Source of the DNA: a virus
Strand: one strand, 5' to 3'
IMG/VR virus record: IMGVR_UViG_3300037042_000313
Coordinates: 1 to 61,978 of that record
DNA length: 61,978 nt
The notes beneath the pieces are model-generated. The model ran no database searches. It worked only from the letters and a program-made list of their open reading frames with translations, and was not told where the DNA came from. Positions 19,121 through 27,464 of the stretch are shown in pieces. Numbering within the stretch: position 1 is the stretch's first letter; each line of letters begins with the position of its first letter. Position numbers and translations under genes: made by a program.

Positions 19121-21978
19121 TGTCCACATTCGATCTACTCGACGCCGTACTCCCCCCCGAAGGGCGGTACTGCGCACTGGGAATAGGTCGGTATCCAGAT
19201 CAACACTTAGTAGACACTAAAGAAGAAGTCGATGAGCTAGCCAAGGTGTTTGTTGGGCGTCAAGTAGATGCGTATTTTGGATGCGCTAAGTTTGGACCGC
19301 TGAACAATAGAACCCATGAGAACGCTACGTACTTCCGCTCCCTATGGGTGGACATTGATTGCGGCCCGACAAAGGCTGTGCCCGATGAGAACGGCGTCAT
19401 CAAAGGCTACATAGATCAAAAGACCGGTCTTGCCGCATTTCAGCAGTTCTGCAAAGCTGTAGGTCTTCCCCGTCCCATCCTCATCAACTCCGGCAACGGG
19501 ATTCACGCTTACTGGCTACTTGAAGCCACCCTAGAACAATGGCAATGGAAGCCTCTCGCCGAGCGGCTCCGAGAACTGTGCAATGAGCACGGGCTGATTG
19601 TTGACGCCTCAGTGTTTGAGGCTTCGCGTGTATTGCGTATTCCGGGTACGTTCAACTACAAGAACAAGGAAGAACCGAAGGAAGTCACTGTCCTTAACGA
19701 AGTCTCTATACGCATGAGTTATGCGCAGATTCAAGGCATCCTTGGATCGTCAGAGCCTAAGCCAAAAGAAGAGCGACCGGATTTCATTCCGGCGATGAGC
19801 CCGATGATGGAAGCCCTGATGGGCAACAAGATCAAACGGTTCAAGACAATCATGATGAAGTCGGCTCAAGGCGAAGGGTGCCAGCAGTTGCTGCATTGCT
19901 TCAACAACCAAGAGTCGATAGATGAACCACTGTGGCGCTCAGCCCTGTCGATTACCGCTTTCTGCGTAGACAAGGACACCGCATCCCACAAGATGTCGAG
20001 CAAGCATCCGGGGTATGAGCCCGCGCAGGTGGATGAAAAGATAGCAAATTTGGTATTAAAAGGTGGCCCACACCACTGCACTACGTTCGAGAAGATGCGC
20101 CCTAACGGTTGCGACGGATGTCAGCACAAGGGCGTACTGAAGTCCCCAATCATGCTCGGCGTAGAGATAGATGTTGCCGAGGGAGACGACAACGAGGTTG
20201 AGGTTGAGACTCCTACGGGAGTTGTGAAGCACCGGATTCCTGAGTATCCATTCCCCTTCTTCCGTGGTAAGAATGGTGGCATCTATAGGAAGCCGGGGGA
20301 AGATGAGGACGACCCTATTCTGGTTTACGAGCATGACCTGTATGTGGTCAAGCGTATGCGAGATGCGGAGCTTGGTGAGATTGCGCTGTTCAGGCTGCAC
20401 CTACCGCACGATGGGGTTAAGGAGTTTGCGATATCGACGGCTGCTATCTCATCCAAGGATGAACTACGAAAGGCGCTAGCTCAGCAGGGGGTAGTAGCGC
20501 ACCACAAGCAGTACGAGAACCTCGCTATCTTTGTCGTCACCTTCATAAAAACTCTACAGTATTCAAAGAAAGCCGACACTATGCGAACACAATTTGGTTG
20601 GACCGAAGGTGACAGTAAGTTCATCATGGGCGACCGAGAGATTACCAAGGACGGTACGTTCTACAGCCCACCGTCAACGTCTACTAAATCCATCGCCGAC
20701 AAGATTCACGCTAAGGGCTCCTTCGATAAGTGGAAGGAAGTGTTCAACCTGTACGGCATGAAGGGCATGGAGGGTCAGGCGTTTGGTGCATTGACTGCCT
20801 TTGGCTCCCCGCTGCTGAAGTTCACGGGTCTAGATGGAGCGATCATCAACTTGATCTACGAGTTCGCTGGCTCGGGAAAGTCCACCGTCTTGCGTATGTG
20901 CAACAGCGTGTACGGCAACCCCAAAGAACTGATGGCTACGTCCGACGACACCTTCAACTCGAAGATTCAGCAGCTTGGGGTGATGAACAACATGCCCAAC
21001 ACGATGGACGAGATTACGAACATGACGGGCATGGACTTCTCGAACATGGCTTACGCAATCTCTCAGGGGCGTGGCAAGAACCGCATGAAGGGCTCGGCTA
21101 ACGAACTTCGCATCAACAACACCAAGTGGCAGAACCTGACCCTATGCTCGGCAAACGCTAGCTTCTACGAGAAGCTGGGCATGGCAAAGAACTCACCCGA
21201 TGGCGAGTCCGTGCGGTTGCTGGAGTACAAGATCGAACCTAGCTCCCTGATTAGTGTGGCAGTCGGCAAAGAGATGTTCGACCACCAACTCGCCGAGAAC
21301 TACGGCCATGCGGGTGAGATTTACATCAAGTGGCTGGTCGATAACCTTGAGGAAGCTAGGGCGCTGGTCAAGAAGGTTCAGGCCAAGATCGACGCTGAAG
21401 TTCAGTTCACTTCCCGTGAGCGGTTCTGGTCGGCAAGCGCGGCTTGCAACATTGCTGGTGGCCTCATCGCCAAGGGCTTGAACTTGCACGACTTCGACAT
21501 GAAGGAGATTTACGAATGGCTCAAGAAGATGCTGGCCGAGATGCGGATTGAAGTTAAGCCCCCACAGTACACACCAGTTACCACCCTTGGCGAGTTCATC
21601 AACGCGCACATGAACAACGCATTGGTTGTGAACGGGGGATCAGACTCTAGAAGTACGCTAGTCCCACTACCGTTTAGTGAACCACGTGGGGAGCTACTGA
21701 TACGCTATGAGCCGGATACAAAGGAACTCTTCATCGCGGCCAAGCAGTTCAAGGACTTCTGTGTGGAGCAGCAGACCAACTACCGCACGGTGCTACATCA
21801 GTTGCACGGGCTGAAGATTTTTGTCGAGGCCACCAACAAGCGCATGTCCAAGGGTATGAAGGTCGTGTCTCCAGCCGTACGGGTGCTTAAGTTCGATGCA
21901 TCGAACACCGAGTTCCTGCACATAGATGCGATCCTGCCGACTAGCAATGAAGATCGAAACAGTTTCGTATCAGATTGA
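19120..21978 (+). CDS. Primase-helicase (AEP-like plus DUF927-like), 952 aa
   Basis: The N-terminal third has the archaeo-eukaryotic primase signatures: RSLWVDIDCG (Asp78, Asp80), INSGNGIHAYW (Ser124 to His129) and VDASVFEASRVLRIPG (Asp162). The middle has a Cys/His zinc-like stretch (CTTFEKMRPNGCDGCQH). The C-terminal half has a DUF927-type ATPase with Walker A EFAGSGKST (581-589) and a later MDEITNM acidic motif. It probably primes and unwinds phage DNA and replaces a DnaG/DnaB pair. No other replicative helicase is encoded. TAATG coupling to the HTH gene. Confidence 0.88.
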   Translation: MSTFDLLDAVLPPEGRYCALGIGRYPDQHLVDTKEEVDELAKVFVGRQVDAYFGCAKFGPLNNRTHENATYFRSLWVDIDCGPTKAVPDENGVIKGYIDQKTGLAAFQQFCKAVGLPRPILINSGNGIHAYWLLEATLEQWQWKPLAERLRELCNEHGLIVDASVFEASRVLRIPGTFNYKNKEEPKEVTVLNEVSIRMSYAQIQGILGSSEPKPKEERPDFIPAMSPMMEALMGNKIKRFKTIMMKSAQGEGCQQLLHCFNNQESIDEPLWRSALSITAFCVDKDTASHKMSSKHPGYEPAQVDEKIANLVLKGGPHHCTTFEKMRPNGCDGCQHKGVLKSPIMLGVEIDVAEGDDNEVEVETPTGVVKHRIPEYPFPFFRGKNGGIYRKPGEDEDDPILVYEHDLYVVKRMRDAELGEIALFRLHLPHDGVKEFAISTAAISSKDELRKALAQQGVVAHHKQYENLAIFVVTFIKTLQYSKKADTMRTQFGWTEGDSKFIMGDREITKDGTFYSPPSTSTKSIADKIHAKGSFDKWKEVFNLYGMKGMEGQAFGALTAFGSPLLKFTGLDGAIINLIYEFAGSGKSTVLRMCNSVYGNPKELMATSDDTFNSKIQQLGVMNNMPNTMDEITNMTGMDFSNMAYAISQGRGKNRMKGSANELRINNTKWQNLTLCSANASFYEKLGMAKNSPDGESVRLLEYKIEPSSLISVAVGKEMFDHQLAENYGHAGEIYIKWLVDNLEEARALVKKVQAKIDAEVQFTSRERFWSASAACNIAGGLIAKGLNLHDFDMKEIYEWLKKMLAEMRIEVKPPQYTPVTTLGEFINAHMNNALVVNGGSDSRSTLVPLPFSEPRGELLIRYEPDTKELFIAAKQFKDFCVEQQTNYRTVLHQLHGLKIFVEATNKRMSKGMKVVSPAVRVLKFDASNTEFLHIDAILPTSNEDRNSFVSD

Positions 21979-22141
21979 TTGGTCGAAGTTCCGCAAAGGG
22001 TACTCGTTCTTTGTACCCTGCATCGACCATAAGGCTGCACAAGAAGCCCTGCTTCAAGTCATGCGTAGGCTCAAGATGAAGGTAGTCACCAAAGTTGTGG
22101 TTGACGACGGCATCAAGGGCTTGCGTGTGTGGCGGGTCTAG
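21947..22141 (+). CDS. Small hypothetical protein, 64 aa
   Basis: The ATG lies 32 bases inside the end of the primase gene. The peptide alternates beta and helix (VSYQIDWSKFRKGYSFFVP, then HKAAQEALLQVMRRLKMKV, then VVVDDGIKGLRVWRV), a small alpha/beta fold that might bind nucleic acid. It ends the rightward arm ahead of the terminator. Confidence 0.65.
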   Translation: MKIETVSYQIDWSKFRKGYSFFVPCIDHKAAQEALLQVMRRLKMKVVTKVVVDDGIKGLRVWRV

Positions 22142-22173
22142 CCTATAGTGGAGCCTTCACGTTGCTCCTTTTT

Positions 22174-22200
22174 GCCCCGCCCTAGAGCGGGGCTTTTTTT
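22174..22200 (+). terminator. Rho-independent terminator closing the early arm
   Basis: GCCCCGC (22174-22180) pairs with GCGGGGC (22187-22193), followed by seven T. It ends rightward transcription where it meets the leftward late operon. On the minus strand no T-run follows the hairpin, so it seems one-directional. Confidence 0.93.
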
Positions 22201-22203
22201 CGC

Positions 22204-25200
22204 CTACTTGTTTTTAGCTTCCCTAGCCGCTTCTTCCCGGTCTACGCGATCCTCTAGGTTATCGAGCACATCGCCAACGATGTCTATATTCTTCTTGACC
22301 ATCTCTCGGTTGATACCCAGTCGAGATTGAGCGCGGGTCTTAAGGTCGTTTGTAACCATTTCTCGAATACTACTTATCGTCATTCGGTGGCTAGGATACT
22401 TACCATTAAACTTAATTACTTCAGAGTCGATTATGTCGATCATCTTGTCTAGGCTCTCGTCCGTACCTTTACGTGCCTGTATCTTGATACGGTTTTCTAG
22501 CAAAGTCTTTTGGTTAACGATCTTCTGCACATCGCCTTTTAGCTTGGCCCCAACATCACTAACCCTAGCTGCAGTAGCCGTTCGGAATCCAACCGCTTGT
22601 GCGGCGAGCATACCGGTGCTTACATTCTCTGGGGCAACAATAGGATTACCCGCCGCATCCAAGATACCTTCGTCTGCAATCCTAGATGCCACTAAGATAT
22701 TTCTAGCCGCCGCAGGAGCTAGGCGTTCTTGCATCTTCTGGAAATCGCCGACCTGATATGCGTCATACGCATCAGCGAAAGACAAGAGCAAACCAGCAGA
22801 CGGACCAGCAAGCTCCATCACGGTTTGCGTTACCCCCTCCCGAGCGGTTTTCATCTCCTTCATATCCCGACCAAACAAGTCGCTAAGGCCGATACGCTCC
22901 GCGAGGGCAAGCCCAGTGAATGCGTTAAGCGGGCCAGCATCTAGGATTTGGGACAGAGGGACACCCCCTATGGACACGTCGCCCAGATGCTCGGGGAGAA
23001 ATACTTCTCGGAACCACGTCTTAGCATCTAGGTCTTTGAGTTCATCAGGCCAGTCATCGTCCTCCTGCATTGCTTTGAACGCATAGGCTATAGCCCCCAA
23101 GCTGGTGCTGAAGAATGGGATACCGGACAGACCCGCTATGCTGCCCGCCGTCAGGTAGATACCGAAGAACTTAATCGCTGCCGCCTTCTTACCTTCCTTG
23201 TTCAGGAAGGGCATCATCTTGGCGAAGTTAGTCAGCAATAGCAATGTGGTGTGCAGCGGGAACATCTTGAACTGGAACACCATCTTGCCAATACCGCGCT
23301 GGGTCCAACGTGGTCGGTTCGATATGTCGTAGTTACCCAGAGCCTCGTTAACATCTTTCACCGCTTGGTTAATCGCCGCATCGTGGTCTAGCCCACGCTT
23401 AACTCCAAGCCTATACGAAGCGAGATACACACCTTCACGGGTCATGCGCTCGATGTTGTGCATCAAGCTGGAAGTTAGCAGTCTGGCACCCTCTGCACCG
23501 ATGTACCCTGCCTTACCGAGGACAGTAGACGCAGTACGAGTTACAACGTCCCGCTCGCCGTATACAAGGTTGGCATAGGTGGACTGAGATACACCTCGCT
23601 CCGTCATCTGCTCGACAGCATCTCTTTCGTTGTTCGTTAAGTCTTTGTTGTTAGCGATACTTGGAGAGACGTAGGACTGTGTGCCATCTTTGTTTGTACG
23701 GATCACCCCAAACTGCCCAATCAACTTAGACACTTTGGCGAGTTCTTTAGCTGCACCGATAGCATTGTTATGGTTAGCTGCAAGTACTGGGAGCCCAGAG
23801 ATATACACGCTGAACGGCTGGATAAGTGCAGAGGACGCGCCCGACAAGAACCAGAAGTACGAAGCCTTGTTTGCTACCCCAGCGATGGCATCCCCCAGCC
23901 CGCCGCTTTCCCCAGACAGAGCCATGTTCACCCGCTTCTCCGCTTCGATAACGAACGGAGACATATTAGGCCGACCCTCTACCGCCTCGCGTGCGGCAGA
24001 AAGAGAGTTGCGCAGGAGTGGGGAGTACTTAAGCCGAGCCAACTGCATCGAGGTTCTAGATGCCGTGGTAGCTACGTTTCGGAGCAAGTCAGTGCTGAAG
24101 CCGGTTACGTCCTTACGGTGGATGAACTGATTGCGGAATGATTGCTCTGGCATCGTGTTCAGGTACACCTGATAGATGGCGTCCTTCAATGCTTCCTTAG
24201 CTGCACCATCAGATTGTTCCGCGCCAAAATTTTCTTTGTCGATCTCATCGAAGATTTTGGTCAGCATTTCGCTGGTTTTGTACGTCTTTATGCGTAGCTG
24301 AGAGATACCCTCACCGGATGTCATCTCAGCATTAGGGTTGTCGTTAAGCAGATTGACTCGTGCTTCTTCTCGATCCGCGATATTCTCGAACATATAGAAC
24401 TGTTCAAGCAGTTCCTTACCGCGCATCTCTGTTACACGTAGGAAGAAGTCTCCTCGGCGAACCAATGGGAAGAATGGGCGAATACGCGCATCGGCCTCGA
24501 ACGTCTTACGGAGCACGTTAATGAGGTTTTCCTTCGCTTCAGATGACATTCCCGGCAGTTGATTTATCTGCTCGTCCAACAAGTCCGAGTAGAGTTGAAT
24601 CATCTTCTCGTAATACGCCTTGAGATTCTTGTACATCTCTTGCCCCTTGGGGCCGACGGACTTGTACGCCGCATCTAGCTTACGAGCTTCCGCGATATCC
24701 TGTGCAGTTCGCCCTTCCAGCGGGGTAGAAGTAGGATCAGCCGGGTCATACCGTGTAAGGGTAGAGCCATACACTAGATTCTCAAACTTTTCACGGTACG
24801 CTTTAGGGTTGCTAAAGAGCGGGTTTAGCTTTTTCTGCAGTTCTTGCAGAACTACATGGGCTTCAGCAAGCAGAGATTGGGAGAACCCATGCATTTTCTG
24901 CAGTTGGATAGCTGCGTCGTCAAGCGCCTTGATGCCAGACCAGTCGGCGAGGAACGTGAATGTAGGTTGAGACACTAGCTGGCTGATAGCCCCATAGGAC
25001 ATATTCTGCCAATTACGGGTTACTAGCCGCCGCAAGATGCTCATGGCCGCTTTTGGGTCACGCCCTTGCAGTGCATCTGCTATTGCTGGGCCTTCTTCCG
25101 CCAATCTGCTCTTACGCAACTTCTCTGTAGCGCCGACACCCTCTGCTTCCAGAGTTTCAGCCGCTTGCTCAGGGTCAGGCAACTCAGCACTACGCGACAA

Positions 25201-27456
25201 GTAAGGCTCAACTCGCCCACCCGGAAGTGGGGTAGCAGAGGCACGGGGTTCTTCTTCCCGCGCAAAGACTTCTTGGGGAGCTACTTGTTCGGCTGCTGGG
25301 GGAACAGCGGGTGCTGCTTGTCCTTGCGCTTCTGCTTGCTGGGCTTCAGGGGTTTCAGTGCCACTTGGGGTTTCCTTGAGTACTTTTGCTGCGGGTGTGA
25401 CTTCAGTGATAGTTGTACCAAAGTGCATACCCCTACCGGTATCGCCGACAGGACTTTCACTTTGGTAAATCTCGATTGGCTGCATCCCTACACGGGGCTG
25501 CTTGCTATACGGCACAGTGGCTACTACCGTACCAGCCTTCTTGGGGCCGTAGTCTTCCGTCAAAACTACATTGGCTTTGTTGGTTGGCTGTCCCTGCGCG
25601 TCCATAACAGGAAGCAGTTGAGTAGCCGCATCAGGGTTCTGTATCCACCCACCGATTTGGGTGGCGTTAGCTGGCGTAACAAAGATAGTCTTGCCCGACT
25701 TAGGCTGTACACCAGTAGATGTATCAGTATGCTGCTCACCACTACGGTTTCTTGTGGTGGTTCCATCGTTATGGAAAGCATAGGTAGACCCACGCGACGT
25801 ACGGAATACCGTTTTGGTATCAGGTAGCGCAGCTACGCTAGCTAGGTTAGGAGCTACTGCAGTGGGCTGTGTTCCTTCTCCTGCTGCAATCCCTCCAGCA
25901 TCTTCTGCACTAGGAACCACTCCATCTGGCTCAACTCCTGCAACTCCCTCGGCGGGGGCAACTGCTCCGGGCTCGCTAACCACAGGAACGCTTGCTCCAG
26001 TTGGCTCACCGACAACTCCACTAGGGACCGGAGTTCCTGCTTCCGCCGTAGGCGTCGGAATGTTCGCATTTGGTTCAGCCTCTAAAGTAGGTTCAATTCG
26101 TTCGCCGGGAGTTTCAGCCGGAACAGCAGCCGTTCGTGGGAGGTATGGGGGGATTCTTTCCTCGCCCGCTGCCACAGGTGCTTCAGCAGGTAAATTACCA
26201 AGAGCAGCTTGACGTTCAAGCTCTTTCGCCCCACGGAGGTTTGATACGGCCTCGACTGGAGCACTGATCCCCTCAGCCAAGGCTTCCAGAACAATATCAG
26301 CGGGCTTGAATTCTTGCTTTGCAGCTACCTGCGCAATAGCTTCACCACCTGCGCCACCACCCGTCTGCATACCGAGTTCTTTGGCCCATGCAGCAATGGT
26401 TGCTTTCTTAGCGGCAGCACCAGTCAACTTACCTTCTGCGATCAGCGCACGTGCTGGCTTTAGGAACTTACCCGCAAGCCCCAGTGTCAGTCCGTCGATA
26501 ACGGCAATCGGAATTCCACGCTTCAGCCCCTGATCTTTAATCTGGGCCATGATCTTAGGATCACTCAAGGCATTGGCAACAGCCTCGGCGTTGAGCAAAT
26601 CGACCCCCTTAGACTGCAGTACATCGGTCATAGCCGAGCCGTACTCCAAACCGAAAGAGCTTGATCCACCAGCAATACCTGATACGGCAGCACCCGCTGG
26701 GCCAAGCACCATTGCTGGGGCCATTGCTGGCAACGACAGCATCAGTGAATCCGTAAGCATACTTAGCGTAGCTCCGGGGTTATCCACCATCGCAGAAATA
26801 GCATCACCGAAAGTCTCGGCGCTACCAATCGCCATCATCCCGTCTTGGGTTTCTTGCGTAGGTGCAGCGTTGTACCGACGTTTAGCGGTCTGAGAAATTA
26901 ACCGCCCCGCATCAGATGGGTTAACGGCTCCTGCTTGGGTAAGGTAGGCAGTAGCGATGTCTTCGTAGTTAGACTTAGCCCGCTTGAACACGTTGGCAAA
27001 CTGCGTCCCCAAGCCTTTTTCTGGCATGGCAGAGATTTTGTCAGAGGGTTCAGCGCCAGCGCCAGTTGGTGCAGTGGGAGCGACAGTAGGCTGGGCTTTG
27101 AAGTAGTCGCTGCCACGTTTCTTACCGTGCGCAATAACCTCATCCCACTTGAGTCCCATCTTCTCGAACGCAGGGCGCAGTTCTTCCTTGTCTACACCTT
27201 CCTCAAGCAGATTGACCGCATCGTCCAATGCCTCAACACGGGATGCGTACGGCTTAGGTTCTGCCTTGGCTACGGGTGCAGGAGGGGCAATCGGTGCAGC
27301 GGTTGGTGTAGGAGCAGCGAACAGGCTAGGAGCACCAGCAGCAGCGGGGGCAACAGGCGCGGCCTGACCCAGATGGGTCAGTATTTTATTCTTTGCCTCT
27401 GCCTGATCCTCAGTCTCAATGTCGTATTGCTGGCCTTGGTACTCGTAGATCGGCAT
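22204..27456 (-). CDS. Giant internal virion/ejection protein, 1750 aa
   Basis: The largest gene and last of the late operon. The N-terminus (PIYEYQGQQYDIETEDQAEA) resembles the short start domain of many phage ejection proteins. Pro/Ala/Val-rich linkers follow around residues 30-130 and 430-560. The C-terminal half has long helices, a hydrophobic patch (FFGIYLTAGSIAGLSGIPFF) and segments like the large polyvalent-protein domains (LPD38/PLxRFG type). No lysozyme motif is clear. By position and size it is likely packaged in the capsid and ejected to help DNA cross the cell envelope. ATG follows AAGGA. Confidence 0.75.
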   Translation of the reverse strand: MPIYEYQGQQYDIETEDQAEAKNKILTHLGQAAPVAPAAAGAPSLFAAPTPTAAPIAPPAPVAKAEPKPYASRVEALDDAVNLLEEGVDKEELRPAFEKMGLKWDEVIAHGKKRGSDYFKAQPTVAPTAPTGAGAEPSDKISAMPEKGLGTQFANVFKRAKSNYEDIATAYLTQAGAVNPSDAGRLISQTAKRRYNAAPTQETQDGMMAIGSAETFGDAISAMVDNPGATLSMLTDSLMLSLPAMAPAMVLGPAGAAVSGIAGGSSSFGLEYGSAMTDVLQSKGVDLLNAEAVANALSDPKIMAQIKDQGLKRGIPIAVIDGLTLGLAGKFLKPARALIAEGKLTGAAAKKATIAAWAKELGMQTGGGAGGEAIAQVAAKQEFKPADIVLEALAEGISAPVEAVSNLRGAKELERQAALGNLPAEAPVAAGEERIPPYLPRTAAVPAETPGERIEPTLEAEPNANIPTPTAEAGTPVPSGVVGEPTGASVPVVSEPGAVAPAEGVAGVEPDGVVPSAEDAGGIAAGEGTQPTAVAPNLASVAALPDTKTVFRTSRGSTYAFHNDGTTTRNRSGEQHTDTSTGVQPKSGKTIFVTPANATQIGGWIQNPDAATQLLPVMDAQGQPTNKANVVLTEDYGPKKAGTVVATVPYSKQPRVGMQPIEIYQSESPVGDTGRGMHFGTTITEVTPAAKVLKETPSGTETPEAQQAEAQGQAAPAVPPAAEQVAPQEVFAREEEPRASATPLPGGRVEPYLSRSAELPDPEQAAETLEAEGVGATEKLRKSRLAEEGPAIADALQGRDPKAAMSILRRLVTRNWQNMSYGAISQLVSQPTFTFLADWSGIKALDDAAIQLQKMHGFSQSLLAEAHVVLQELQKKLNPLFSNPKAYREKFENLVYGSTLTRYDPADPTSTPLEGRTAQDIAEARKLDAAYKSVGPKGQEMYKNLKAYYEKMIQLYSDLLDEQINQLPGMSSEAKENLINVLRKTFEADARIRPFFPLVRRGDFFLRVTEMRGKELLEQFYMFENIADREEARVNLLNDNPNAEMTSGEGISQLRIKTYKTSEMLTKIFDEIDKENFGAEQSDGAAKEALKDAIYQVYLNTMPEQSFRNQFIHRKDVTGFSTDLLRNVATTASRTSMQLARLKYSPLLRNSLSAAREAVEGRPNMSPFVIEAEKRVNMALSGESGGLGDAIAGVANKASYFWFLSGASSALIQPFSVYISGLPVLAANHNNAIGAAKELAKVSKLIGQFGVIRTNKDGTQSYVSPSIANNKDLTNNERDAVEQMTERGVSQSTYANLVYGERDVVTRTASTVLGKAGYIGAEGARLLTSSLMHNIERMTREGVYLASYRLGVKRGLDHDAAINQAVKDVNEALGNYDISNRPRWTQRGIGKMVFQFKMFPLHTTLLLLTNFAKMMPFLNKEGKKAAAIKFFGIYLTAGSIAGLSGIPFFSTSLGAIAYAFKAMQEDDDWPDELKDLDAKTWFREVFLPEHLGDVSIGGVPLSQILDAGPLNAFTGLALAERIGLSDLFGRDMKEMKTAREGVTQTVMELAGPSAGLLLSFADAYDAYQVGDFQKMQERLAPAAARNILVASRIADEGILDAAGNPIVAPENVSTGMLAAQAVGFRTATAARVSDVGAKLKGDVQKIVNQKTLLENRIKIQARKGTDESLDKMIDIIDSEVIKFNGKYPSHRMTISSIREMVTNDLKTRAQSRLGINREMVKKNIDIVGDVLDNLEDRVDREEAAREAKNK

Positions 27457-27464
27457 GATTTTCC

